From the NCBI GenBank assembly GCA_913061265.1, contig CAJXVS010000001.1, forward strand, positions 310,001 to 374,000: a DNA stretch of 64,000 nt, written 5' to 3'. Positions 6,744 through 17,700 of the stretch are shown here, piece after piece (position 1 is the stretch's first letter; each line of letters opens with the position of its first letter). A model generated the notes under the pieces. That model was not told the origin of the DNA. It did no database searches and worked only from the letters and a program-made list of their open reading frames with translations. Source of the DNA: an uncultured Halobacteriovorax sp. GTDB lineage: Bacteria > Bdellovibrionota > Bacteriovoracia > Bacteriovoracales > Bacteriovoracaceae. A program made the translations under genes and the position numbers.

Positions 6744-8153
6744 ATGCCAGATAGAAAGAAGATAATTCTCGTTACTGATAATAACGATGTTTCAGATTAC
6801 TTGAATTTAATCGTTTTTAAATTTTTAAAAGCAGAGTTAACTGTCATGGTTAATATTCAACACGCTTTATCAGAAATGCAAAAAGATGCAGTAGCTGATC
6901 TTATAATTGTTGAACTTCCTCAAGAAGAAGGGCTTCAAGATTTCTTTGATCAAGTTGATGGAAAGCAAAAAGTTCCAGTCCTCTTTATCGCCGATGACAA
7001 TCATATTCATCTTGCTAGCGAGTATATTCCTTATCACCCCCTTTGCGCTAAGATTTCTTATAACTTAAGCGACATGGTTATTGGTGGAGCCATAAAGAGA
7101 ATGCTACGTATCTCCCTCCGACAAGAAGTTGAAGCTGCTCCAGAGAAGGCAGCTCTTATTGAGGAAGAGAATCTTATTTATATGGAATTACCTATTGTTC
7201 TCTTTATGAGAAAGCAAACGATAAGTTATGACCTCTACTTAAAGATGTCAGAGGATAAGTATGTCAAAGTCTTTAAAAGCGACGAAGTTTTAGTAAAAGA
7301 AGACTTTGAAAAATATCAAAAGAGATCAGTTAAGACTGTCTTCCTAAAATCTGAGGACTATGTTGAAGCGAGCATTTCCTTTTCTAATCAAATGTCTAGT
7401 GCCCTTGAAGTTAAAAAGTTAAGAGTTGAACAGTATATGGCCCTTTCCCTTTTCTCTTTAGATAAAGTTAATAAGATCATTAATCGTTTAGGTCTTCGTG
7501 AAGAAGTTTTGGTTCTTACTAACCAAGTTTTAGGACTAAGCACTTCTATGATTGAGAAAAACAAAGACCTTTTAAAGCTTTTATCTACTTCGTTAAATGG
7601 TAGAGACTTCTTAAGCGAACACACAATGATGCTGATCTTTATAACCTCTTCTATAGCAAAGTATATGGGTTGGCACTCAGTCACAACTTCTGAAAAACTA
7701 ACCATGGCCGCACTCTTTCATGATATCAGCCTAGATGATGAAGAATTGGCAAAGATAGAAGTGATCACCCCTTCCACTGAGAAGTTTTTTAGCCAAAAAC
7801 AAATATCAAAGATGATGAATCACCCTCAAGATGCCGTTAATATCTTGGATAAGTTTCACGGCTTCCCTCCTGACGTTGATAAGATAATTCTTCAACATCA
7901 TGAAAGACCAGATGGTACGGGTTTTCCTAGAGGACTTGAATGGAAGCGAATCTATTCCCTTGCAGCTGTTTTTATTGTAGCTGAAGATTTTGTCACCTCT
8001 ATCTATGAATGTGGACTCAATCAAATCAACACAGATCATATTCTCTGTGAGTTTAAAGTAAAGTACGCTGGAAAAGGAAACTTCACCTTGGCAGTTGAAG
8101 CTCTTGAGATAGCCCTTGGTTATAGTGAGACTAAAACCTTACAGGCAGCCTAA
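6744..8153 (+). CDS. HD-GYP domain protein with degenerate receiver domain
   Basis: A 469-residue protein. Residues 5-125 resemble a CheY receiver (KKIILVTDN, LIIVELP, KVPVLFIAD), but the phospho-acceptor position 57 is Glu instead of Asp. A middle region of ~150 residues follows. Residues ~290-460 form an HD-GYP phosphodiesterase domain: HD at 326-327, HH at 385-386 and DGTGFP at 390-395, so the signature is GFP rather than GYP. The expected role is cyclic di-GMP hydrolysis in the cytoplasm, with activity possibly constitutive or partner-controlled because the receiver cannot be phosphorylated normally. The next gene starts directly at the stop codon. Confidence 0.88.
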   Translation: MPDRKKIILVTDNNDVSDYLNLIVFKFLKAELTVMVNIQHALSEMQKDAVADLIIVELPQEEGLQDFFDQVDGKQKVPVLFIADDNHIHLASEYIPYHPLCAKISYNLSDMVIGGAIKRMLRISLRQEVEAAPEKAALIEEENLIYMELPIVLFMRKQTISYDLYLKMSEDKYVKVFKSDEVLVKEDFEKYQKRSVKTVFLKSEDYVEASISFSNQMSSALEVKKLRVEQYMALSLFSLDKVNKIINRLGLREEVLVLTNQVLGLSTSMIEKNKDLLKLLSTSLNGRDFLSEHTMMLIFITSSIAKYMGWHSVTTSEKLTMAALFHDISLDDEELAKIEVITPSTEKFFSQKQISKMMNHPQDAVNILDKFHGFPPDVDKIILQHHERPDGTGFPRGLEWKRIYSLAAVFIVAEDFVTSIYECGLNQINTDHILCEFKVKYAGKGNFTLAVEALEIALGYSETKTLQAA

Positions 8154-8480
8154 ATGAATGCAATCCTAGGTGAAATCTCTAAAGGTATGATCTTTGATAT
8201 CATTCCCCTTGATTTGTTTCTTCATTGCTTAATCGGAGGGATGATAACCATCTTCTGTCTTAAGAAAAAAATTGGTTACTTTTATACATTCTTTGCCCTA
8301 GTCACTATCGCTGGATTAAAAGAGGCCAATGATTACTTTTTTCACTACTACTCAAACTGGCAAGAATACGCGACTGACTTTGCTATCACTTTTACTTATT
8401 TAGGGATTTCTCTCGCCATCAAAAAGTTCAAAGTCTTTAACTCCAGAACTAAGAACATCAAAAAAATCATCATAAAGTAA
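8154..8480 (+). CDS. Small integral membrane protein
   Basis: A 108-residue protein with about three hydrophobic segments (around residues 13-36, 42-55 and 72-90) and a basic C-terminus. The pattern GLKEANDYF followed by W and YATDFAITF resembles small VanZ-like membrane proteins with a KE...D motif, but the match is weak. Its ATG abuts the stop codon of the HD-GYP gene, so the two are co-transcribed and perhaps act together. Function is not known. Confidence 0.6.
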   Translation: MNAILGEISKGMIFDIIPLDLFLHCLIGGMITIFCLKKKIGYFYTFFALVTIAGLKEANDYFFHYYSNWQEYATDFAITFTYLGISLAIKKFKVFNSRTKNIKKIIIK

Positions 8481-8724
8481 TCTTCTAACTAATTTTCAGC
8501 TACTTAGAGGCATTTTATTTTCATCACCTTAAGTCCTTAGAATTAAGTCTTTATTAATAAATATGGAAAGAAGAAAAACCTCCTATCAACTATCCTAGGC
8601 AGTAAAGGATGGTTTATGAAGAGGACATCATAAATGCCTTCAATAAAAACAATGCCCTATAGCTCTTTAGGTAATAACTTCCATCTGATTTAAAATAGAT
8701 AGAGTTAGTAAGCCAAGGATAAGG

Positions 8725-8749
8725 CTCCGTCGAAAAGATAACGAAGGAG
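8725..8749 (+). promoter_or_regulatory. Hairpin enclosing the Shine-Dalgarno of the C25 giant
   Basis: CTCC (8725-8728) can pair with GGAG (8746-8749), and inner CG pairs with CG around an A-rich loop. GGAG is the only good ribosome-binding site for the gene at 8762, with a rather long 12-nt spacing to the ATG. Folding would hide it, so translation could be tuned by structure. The 281-base gap from 8481 to 8761 otherwise shows no gene; it contains two TTAAGTC direct repeats 14 bases apart near 8540. Confidence 0.35.
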
Positions 8750-8761
8750 AACTTTATCAGG

Positions 8762-11700
8762 ATGATTCAGTTATTACCCTATTTACTCATAGTAGCGTGT
8801 TGTTTTTTAGCACCGGTAGATTCCTTTGCACTCATTTCTAAAGTCGGTTTTTTTAGCGGAACTGAAACGACGGCCCCAACAACTTCAAACAATCTAAATC
8901 AGGCAACGGCCTATTCAATGAAATGGGATCAATCAAAGTTTGATACTAATTACTTTTCTCACTCAACAGGAAGTTTCTCTCATCAGGTGACGGTTCTCCT
9001 TGCAGGAGACTATAAACTAACTTTAGCAGCGCCGCTTTATTTGACGACAACGACAGGATCTAGAAGATCAGTCAGAGCTGAAGTTTATGTCAATGGAGTT
9101 GTCACTCCCCATGGGATTGCCGAATCAAGTTATATACGAAATGCTAATAACCACCAAGAATCATCCCTACACCTAGGAATTCTTTTAAAAGGACTCTCTG
9201 CTAACGATAAAGTTGAAGTCAAGTTCAACCAAGGGACTTCTGCTGGAGACTTAGACACTTCAGGCGCTAAATTATTTATGGAAAATGTTGATAGTGCTAA
9301 GGATATCTTCTCAGCGACAGGAACGAGAACGACCAGCTCTACCAACCTCAATCAGAACACCGCATTTGATTTTGAATGGTCAACAGTAGCGACTAAAGAT
9401 TCCATTTATACTCACAACGTTGGGGCATCTCCTGAGACGATTCAAGTAGGCACTACAGGTAGTTATTTTGTCTTTGTTAATATTCCTTTAGATCATAGTG
9501 TCGCCTGTACTGGTAACAGAGTGAATATTTTAGCTGACATTGAAATTAATGGTTCTCCATTTTCTGGTGGTAGTTTCTCTCAAGGATATATACGTTGTTT
9601 AGAGGGTCACTCTCGCTCTTCTATACACTGGTTTGGTGTTGTTGATTTAACTTCTCTTGATAACCTGAGCATCTCTTTAATTGCTGAAGGAACAGTTCTT
9701 AACACAGTGACAGTCCCTGGAAGTAGAGAAGGTTCCATTTATTTAGAAAGAATTGATTCTACTTCTGAATCAATTTCTCTTTCTTCGACTGCCTTAACCT
9801 CTGGAACGAACTGGAATACGGGAACCTCTGGAGTCGCTCTTAGTTGGAATGGTCAAAAATTTAAAGATGCTACTACTTTTAATCATTCAACTTCAACTAA
9901 CCCTGAACAAATAATTTTTAATGAACCAGGTGATTACTTACTTTTTTATAGTGATGAATTAACTACTGCCTCAGCCAGAATTAATCCTAATATTAACTTT
10001 AAAATAAATGGCGTTACGATAGATGGGGGTGAATGTAGCACTCACTATATGAGAAATGCTGAAGGTCATAATAATAGTTCTTGCTCAACTATTATTCCCC
10101 TAACAGGAATTGATGCAGGAGATATTTTAAAAATTGAAACTGCTCTTGAGGCGCAAACAGGGACGGCCACTTCGACAGGAAATTCTTATTTAACTATTAG
10201 AAAGAAAACCAATGAAATCCCAACTTTTGATATTGAGGATATTCCAAATAAGGTCCTTCATCTAGATGGTTCAGACTTCTCAAGTGTTCTAGATGGTAGT
10301 TCTAGAGATGCCAATGATATTTCTTTTACTGATACTGATGTTAAAACCTTCAAGGATATATCTGGCTCAACTAATATTCATAACGGCTTTCAAAACACAG
10401 CGGGAAGAAGACCAGACTTTGATACTGCTAATAAAATGATGATGTTTGATGGGACAGATGATTATTTTGATTTTAATAATCACGCTGACCTTAACTTATC
10501 TACTATAGATGAAAGAACTTTTGCCATTGCCTTTAAAACAAACGCTGATGTAACCTCTCGCCAAGTTATTTACGAAGAAGGCGGGACAGTTAGGGGCCTT
10601 AATGTTTATATCAGGGCCGGTAATTTATATATTGGGGTTTGGAATAATACAAATGACGGAGATGGAGTCCAGGCCTTTACCTCTTCTAATACAGCTGTCT
10701 CGGCCAATACTCATTATTATGTCTCTCTAGTCTTTGATTACTCAAATTACTCAGGACCCAGTGGCCCTGATGGTGAGCTTAGAGGTCATATTAATGGGGT
10801 TAAGTTTTCGGCCCTTGGAACAACAACCAGTAAGCTCTACGCTCACGCAGGACTCATAGGTCTTGGTGCTATGAGAAACGATAGTTATTTTGATGATGGC
10901 ACCCAAGGTGGAGATGGAAATTACTTTGATGGCTCTATCTTTGAGTTTATTATGTGGAACTCTGCTATTGATGATGGAACCGCCATAAATATCTATGACT
11001 ACTTCGTAGAAAAATGGCCTGACCCACAACCAGTGACTAACCTTCAATTAGACTCACAGTATACTTCAGCAACAGGTAGCACTCCTTTAATTTCTTGGAC
11101 GGCAAGTATTAGCCCCGATGTTGATCATTATGACGTAGCGGTAGGAACCAGTGCAGGCGCTACTGATACTTTAGCTTTTACAGATCAAGGGCTAGTCACT
11201 AGCACAACAATTTCAGGCTTAACTCTTAGTGAATGTACAGATTATTTTGCTTCAGTTAAAGCAATCGATACAGAGCCCAAAGAATCAACAATAGTTTCAA
11301 CAGAATTTTTTAAATATGATGGAACTGCTCCTAGCGCTCCTTCATCCCCAGCAATTACAGGTTCAGGATCAACTTCAGTTTCAAAACAGTTTAACTGGTC
11401 CCCTTCAATTGATACTTGTTCATTCTCTCACTATGAAATTGGACTTGGGACTACCTCTGGAGCAACTGATACGGTGGTCTTTACTAATATCGGAAACACT
11501 ACTGACCATATCTTTACAGGTCTTAGTCTTTTAAGCGCTACAAACTACTTTTTCACACTAAGAGCAGTTGATAGTGCAGGAAATACTTCTTCCGTTTTAA
11601 ACAGCGGTGCTTGGCAAATAGACACTTGTGTTGCAACAGATACAACCAACCCAACAGATCCATCGGGCTTAATAATATCAGGAAATGCGGGGCCTACAAC

Positions 11701-14700
11701 AAGTCCTAGTCTAAGTTATAGCGCCAGTAGCGATGCTTGTGGTTTTTCTCATTATGAAATTGCTATTGGCCTTACTTCAGGATCTACTGATGTAGTCTCT
11801 TTTACCAATGTAGGAGATGTTTTAACTCACAAGTTCTTCTCTATAACTCCTAGCTTATCGACGAATACAGATTATTTTACCTCAGTTAAAGCAGTAGATT
11901 TAGCTGGCAATGACTCAGGAACAGTAACCACAGCTGCTTGGCAACTTCCCTCTCCAGGAGGAGTTAGCCCAGCAGGGCTCGAAGCTTGGTTTGATGCAGA
12001 TGATTTAGGAACTCTTTATCAAAACGCCGCCTGCTCTACCCCAGTCACGACAGATGGACAAAATGTACTTTGCTGGCAGGATAAGTCAGCTAGTTCTAAT
12101 AACGCAACAATAGCTGCGAACAATCCTACTTATCAGACAAATGAATTCAATGGCAAAGCAGTTATAAGATTTGATGGCACGAATGACGTTTTAGATCTTG
12201 GAACTAATATCTCGACGATTAGAACAGTCTTTATAGTAAATAAATCTGATTCAAGTAATCACCAATTACTTCTAGGTCATAACTCATCTCAAGACTTCTA
12301 TACAGATAATGGAACGCTTCTTAATACAGGAACGGCCAATAGTAATTTAACCTCTGGTTCATGGCGGGTTAACAGAGTTTCAGAGTCTGATCCTACGAAC
12401 TTTAATCAATCTGGACAGTATTCATTATACTCAGTTACGACTTCAGGAAATGTTGAAGCGAATAATCTTTCCTCTGATAGAAAAGTAGCTGGGCGGTTTT
12501 TCCAAGGAGACTTAGTTGAAGTCATCGTCTTCTCTAGAGTCTTAACCTCAGATGAAGTAGAAGATGTTGAAGATTACCTTTATAATAAATGGTTTGATGC
12601 TGCTCCTGACGCTCCAACTGCTATTACCTATGATCCCACTTATACTTCAGTTTCAAACTCGAGCCCTCTTATTTCTTGGGCCCACTCTAGCGCCCCAGAT
12701 TTAAATAACTACGAACTCTCTATCGGAACTTCTTCAGGCGCCAATGATATTTATGGCTTCTCTGATATTGGGCTTATAAACTCTACAACTATTACAGGGA
12801 TTTCAACGACTGAATGTACGCCTTATTATGTATCTCTTAAGGCCATTGATACAGACACTTTCTCCTCTCCAGTAGCTGAGGGTAGTGAGTTTTACTTTGA
12901 TCAAACAAACCCATCTGAACCTGGATCGGGATCACTTTCGGGCGTTGCAAGCAATGACACTTCTCCTACCTTTACTTGGTCCACCTCGACTGATTCCTGC
13001 CTTCTCTCTCACTACGAAGTTGCTCTTGGAACGACTTCTGGTGGAAATGAAACTATTGATTGGCAAAATGTTGGTATTACAAATTCTCATATCTTTAATA
13101 GCATAGCTCCAGTATTAAGCACTGCTACTGATTACTTTATCTCAGTTCGTTCAGTTGATATGGCGGGAAATAAGTCGACGATTAAATCAAGCGCCTCTTG
13201 GCAGGTTGCAACTTGCGTTGCAACTGATACTACGAACCCTACAAACCCTTCAACTTTAAACCTTACTCAAGACCCAGGGCTTTCAAAATCAAAACTTTTA
13301 AGTTTTACGGGTAGTACTGATGCTTGTGGACTTTCTCATTACGAAGTGGCGCTAGGAACAACATCTGGTGGAACGGATATATCAGGCTTTACTAATATTG
13401 GATTAGTCACATCTTATCAATTTACAGGAGTTTCACCTTATTTAAATTATAACCAGCCTTATTTTATGACAGTACAGGCAGTTGACCTGGCTGGTAATAA
13501 CTCAACACCAGTACCAAGTGCATCTTTTGAACTAACGAGCCCAGGAAATATTAGTGCAACAGGAATGAACCTTTGGCTAGACATGGAAGATGCTGATCAG
13601 CTTTTTACTGATAGCTCTTGCTCTACTGTGGCCAGTACCAACGATGAGCGGCTTAGATGCTTAAAGGATAAAAGTGGGGGCGATAACCATGCCGTTAATG
13701 CCAATACTTCTAATAGTCCTAAATTAAGAGTTAGCGATTTTAATGGATTAAAAAGTGCTTATTTTGATGGCTCACAAAATGAATTTTTAGACTTTGGAGC
13801 TCAGTCAACAATTAGAACTGTCTTTTGGGTTTTACAAGAAGATACTTCTAATCTTGGAGATACGTCTTTTTTATTAGGTGATCCCGCTGGAACCACCCAA
13901 CATTTTTCTCGCGCTTCAACTGGCGGTAATATCTTTGGAGGTTCTGCTTCTGCTAATGTTACTGGTGGAACCCTAAAGCATGACTCTACGACAATTACAG
14001 GAACAAGCACTATTATGCCCTCTTCTCCTGCTGTCTTAAGTTTAACAACAACAGGAAATGTTACAGCTTCTTCTTTCTCACGAGATAGAACTTCTTGTTG
14101 TGGTGGAAGAACTTGGGGTGGAAACTTAGCAGAACTTATTATCTTTGATAGAGTCTTAACCGCCTTAGAAGTTCTCGATGTAGAAAATTATCTGATGGTC
14201 AAATGGGGTATATCCCCGTCTACTACTGAATGGCTTGGAAGTACGGATACAGATTGGTTTACACCAGCAAATTGGAGTAACGGAGTCCCCACTAAAGACC
14301 TAGATTGCATTATTAACGATCAGGCCAACGACCCAGTCATCACTTCTGCCACTGGAGTCTGTAAAGATGTAGAATTAGGTTCTGGAACTCTTACCCTTAA
14401 TGGTGGAACAACTGAATCCTTAGAGGTTCATGGAGATTTCACCAATACAGGTACTTTTAATTATAACAGTGGAGTTCTTCGCTTTAAAGATGATGGATCC
14501 ACTTCTGCAGATCAAAATATCCTCACAAATCAAAACCTAGGAAATGTAGAGGTTGATAAATCTGCTGGGGGCCTAGTATCTTCTTCAACGAGTAGCTTTT
14601 CGATTGATGACTTAATTTTCACAGGAACTAATCTTTCTACCTTTAAAGTAGAATCTAATAGCACAGTAACTCTTGTTGGCGGTGCTACCGTTCAAAAAGG

Positions 14701-17700
14701 AACTTTCCTTTTAGATAATAAAGCAGTCTTGGAAGTAGGGAACAACCAAACCATTCTCGTTAATGGAGGTACATTTCAAACAACTGGTATCAATGATGCC
14801 CATACCCAAGATACTACGAACAAAGCGCTTATTACAGTAGCTGGTGGAACTGGCGATTGGACCTTCAACGCCACCTCAGGTCAAGTTTCTCTCTCAGGTT
14901 TTATCATTGATAAAATCGATATTGATGGGATTCAAATCAATGGATCATCAAATCTAACAGTCTTCCAAGGTGGCCAGTTCACAAACCTTATAAAAGATTA
15001 TGCTACTCCAGTTAAGGCCCTTACATTAAATACAAGCACCCCTATCTCCGCGGCTATTGCTTCGAATGTAGGATTTAATTGGGGTGCTGCTAATGATACT
15101 TATGCAGGGGATCCGGTTCAAGCTGATAACTATTACCTTGTTTATGCCAACGCTTGTGGTGGAAATACTTTAGTCTTTGATCAGTGGTTTGGAGACTTTT
15201 ATCAAACTGGAGTTTCCCCTGAGACAAAGATTTTTGATCTAGATGACTCTGGATCGACTTGCCAAATTGTCATGGACGTAGGAGCTTCTCCTGTCACCCT
15301 TAAAAACTTTGAAGCTACGGGGCATGACGAGTCTGTTCTTGTGAGCTGGTCTACTATCATGGAGACAGATCATTTAGGATTTAATATCTACAGAAGTGAT
15401 ACCTATAACGGAAATTACGTTCAGATCAATAGTGAACTACTTAGAAACTACTTAACCTCCTCGTCACTTCGCGGATACTATCGATTCGAAGACTTAGGTC
15501 TTCAAAATGGAAAAAGCTATTATTATAAGATTGAAGACATCTCATTAGATGGAAACAAAAAGGCTCATGGACCTGTAAGCGCAGAAACAAATGCCGCCAA
15601 TGGGGCTATTCCCGCAGTTGGCGCAGGAGAGAATCAACTCCCTACTCCAAACCCAGTCGTTGATTTAGGGACAGGAGTTAGTATACTCTCTCAAACTAAA
15701 ACAAGTTTAAGAATTAAAATCACGCCACAAAATTTAACCGTCACAAACTCTGGCTTTAACCCCTCTTATAGTGATCTCTCTATTCCAGGTTATTCAAAAA
15801 CAATTGAAGCCGGTAGGCCAGCGCTTTTAAATAGAGTTATTTTAATTCCAGTTGATGTAAACTTCACTTCTTTGACTTCAACTGAGATTAACCTTATTCA
15901 AAGCGATAGCTCAGCAGCGCTTAGTGGGAATAAAGTATCCCCCGCTCCAGAGTGGAATTTAGGAGGAACTGGTGTCCTAGAGCCAACTTATAATGTCGAC
16001 AACAGTTTTTATGCTATTAACCAAGTACTACCTCAAAGTTTTTATGCCCTTCCTGAGGAAGCCAAAAAGATTGGGAACAAATACTATCTGGAGATTAACG
16101 TCACTCCCCTTAACTATAACCCTGTAACAGATAGTTTAATTAAGCTAGATGAAGTTGTTGTAGATATTGGACTTGATGGTGATGCTTGGTCTTATGACCC
16201 TCCCGCCGATGATTCAGTTATTGAGCCCGCCGCTTTAGAAGGAAATTTAAGAGTTAAGTATAAAAAAGAAGGATTTTTTCAAATTACCTTTGATCAATTA
16301 TCTAATCAAAATCTTGAAGGTCCTTTCTACAATCAAGCAACTGCTGGGTTTAGAGTTTATTATCACGGCATCGAGCTTCCTCTAGAGATTATTGATGCTG
16401 ATGGCGCTTTCAACTCTGGAGATAAAATAAATTTCTACGCTCCTTTTGAGTACTCATTTGAAGATGATGAGGATGAAGTTGTCTTAAGCCTCTTTGATCT
16501 AGATGAAACGAATGATCATGAAAATTGGGATTCGCCTCGTAGGTTTGATCCTGTATCCAATAATGATGCTATTCCTAACGGAAGTTTTGGCTCTCTTGAG
16601 AGGACTGATCTTTATGAAGAAAACTTAATCGCTCTTTTTAATGTTCCACTTGGTGATAATGTTGAACATCTTTATTGGAAGCAAATTTATACTGTGGGAG
16701 GAAGCACTCCTAATGCTAACTCAAGACTCGATGTGAATATTGATTTGAATTCATTAAATAAAGACTCTGATAAGACTGTTTATGTAAAAGTCTTCTTTAG
16801 AGGCAGAATGTCATTTCTTTCCTACAACACCACAAAGCATAATCTTGGTCTTAAGGTAAATGGCTCTGCTGTCCTTGATAACGTTGTCTTTTCAACGACA
16901 GCACCGACGGCCCATACATTTGAGATTCCTTCGAGTGAATTCATTCAAGGCGCTAATATCCTAGGACTAGAAGTTCAAGGAGATAAACTAGAGCTTGCTG
17001 GTGATTACGATATCATTCATATCGATAAAATTGAGATTACTTATGACTCTCTCAGTAACTCAGAAAATGATGAACTTCTTCTTAAAGGTACTACTGCACA
17101 TTCACAAATGATTGCTGGAGGTTTTTCGAGTGATCAAATTGAAGTCTTTGATATCTCAAATCCAAAAGAAGGTCTTAAGTATTTAGACCAAGCTATTAAT
17201 ACCGATGATGGAGGAACTCGCTTTTATACCCTTTTTAACACTCATCCAGGTAATTACGGAGCTAGTGGTTCAAACCTATGGGTTAAAGAGAAGGATCAAT
17301 ATTCTTCGCTTAGTCTCTTAAAGTTAGTAGAAGGCTTTGAGTATGATCTTAAGCTAAGTGAGAACCGCGCTGACCTTTTAATCCTTTCTGATCAGGAGCT
17401 CTTAGATGTGGCAGAGCCATTAATAGAGGCCCGCCGCGCGCAGGGTCTTGAAGTGATGGCCACAAGTTTTGAACAGGTCTACGCTCAATTTAGCAATGGA
17501 AGAATCTCAGTACAGGCCATAAAAGACTTTGTTCAATACGCTCTTGATACTTATGAGGTTAAACCTAGATACCTTCTCATTCTAGGTGATGCCTCTTACG
17601 ACTCTAAAGCTGCTCTGGCCGTCAGTGCTGGAATTAAGAAGAGCCCTATCCCTCTTGTAAAAGGTCTTCATAATGATTATGGCTCGGATCAGTGGTTTGC

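Noticed and set aside
8609-8662. 17-codon reading frame upstream of the C25 giant, possible leader peptide
   Set aside because: The AAGG-like sequence directly abuts the ATG, there is no regulatory codon run, and frames of this size arise often by chance.
8690-8761. Possible c-di-GMP riboswitch before the C25 giant, suggested by the neighbouring HD-GYP gene
   Set aside because: The bases do not match the conserved cores of either c-di-GMP riboswitch class; only a simple SD-enclosing hairpin is supported.
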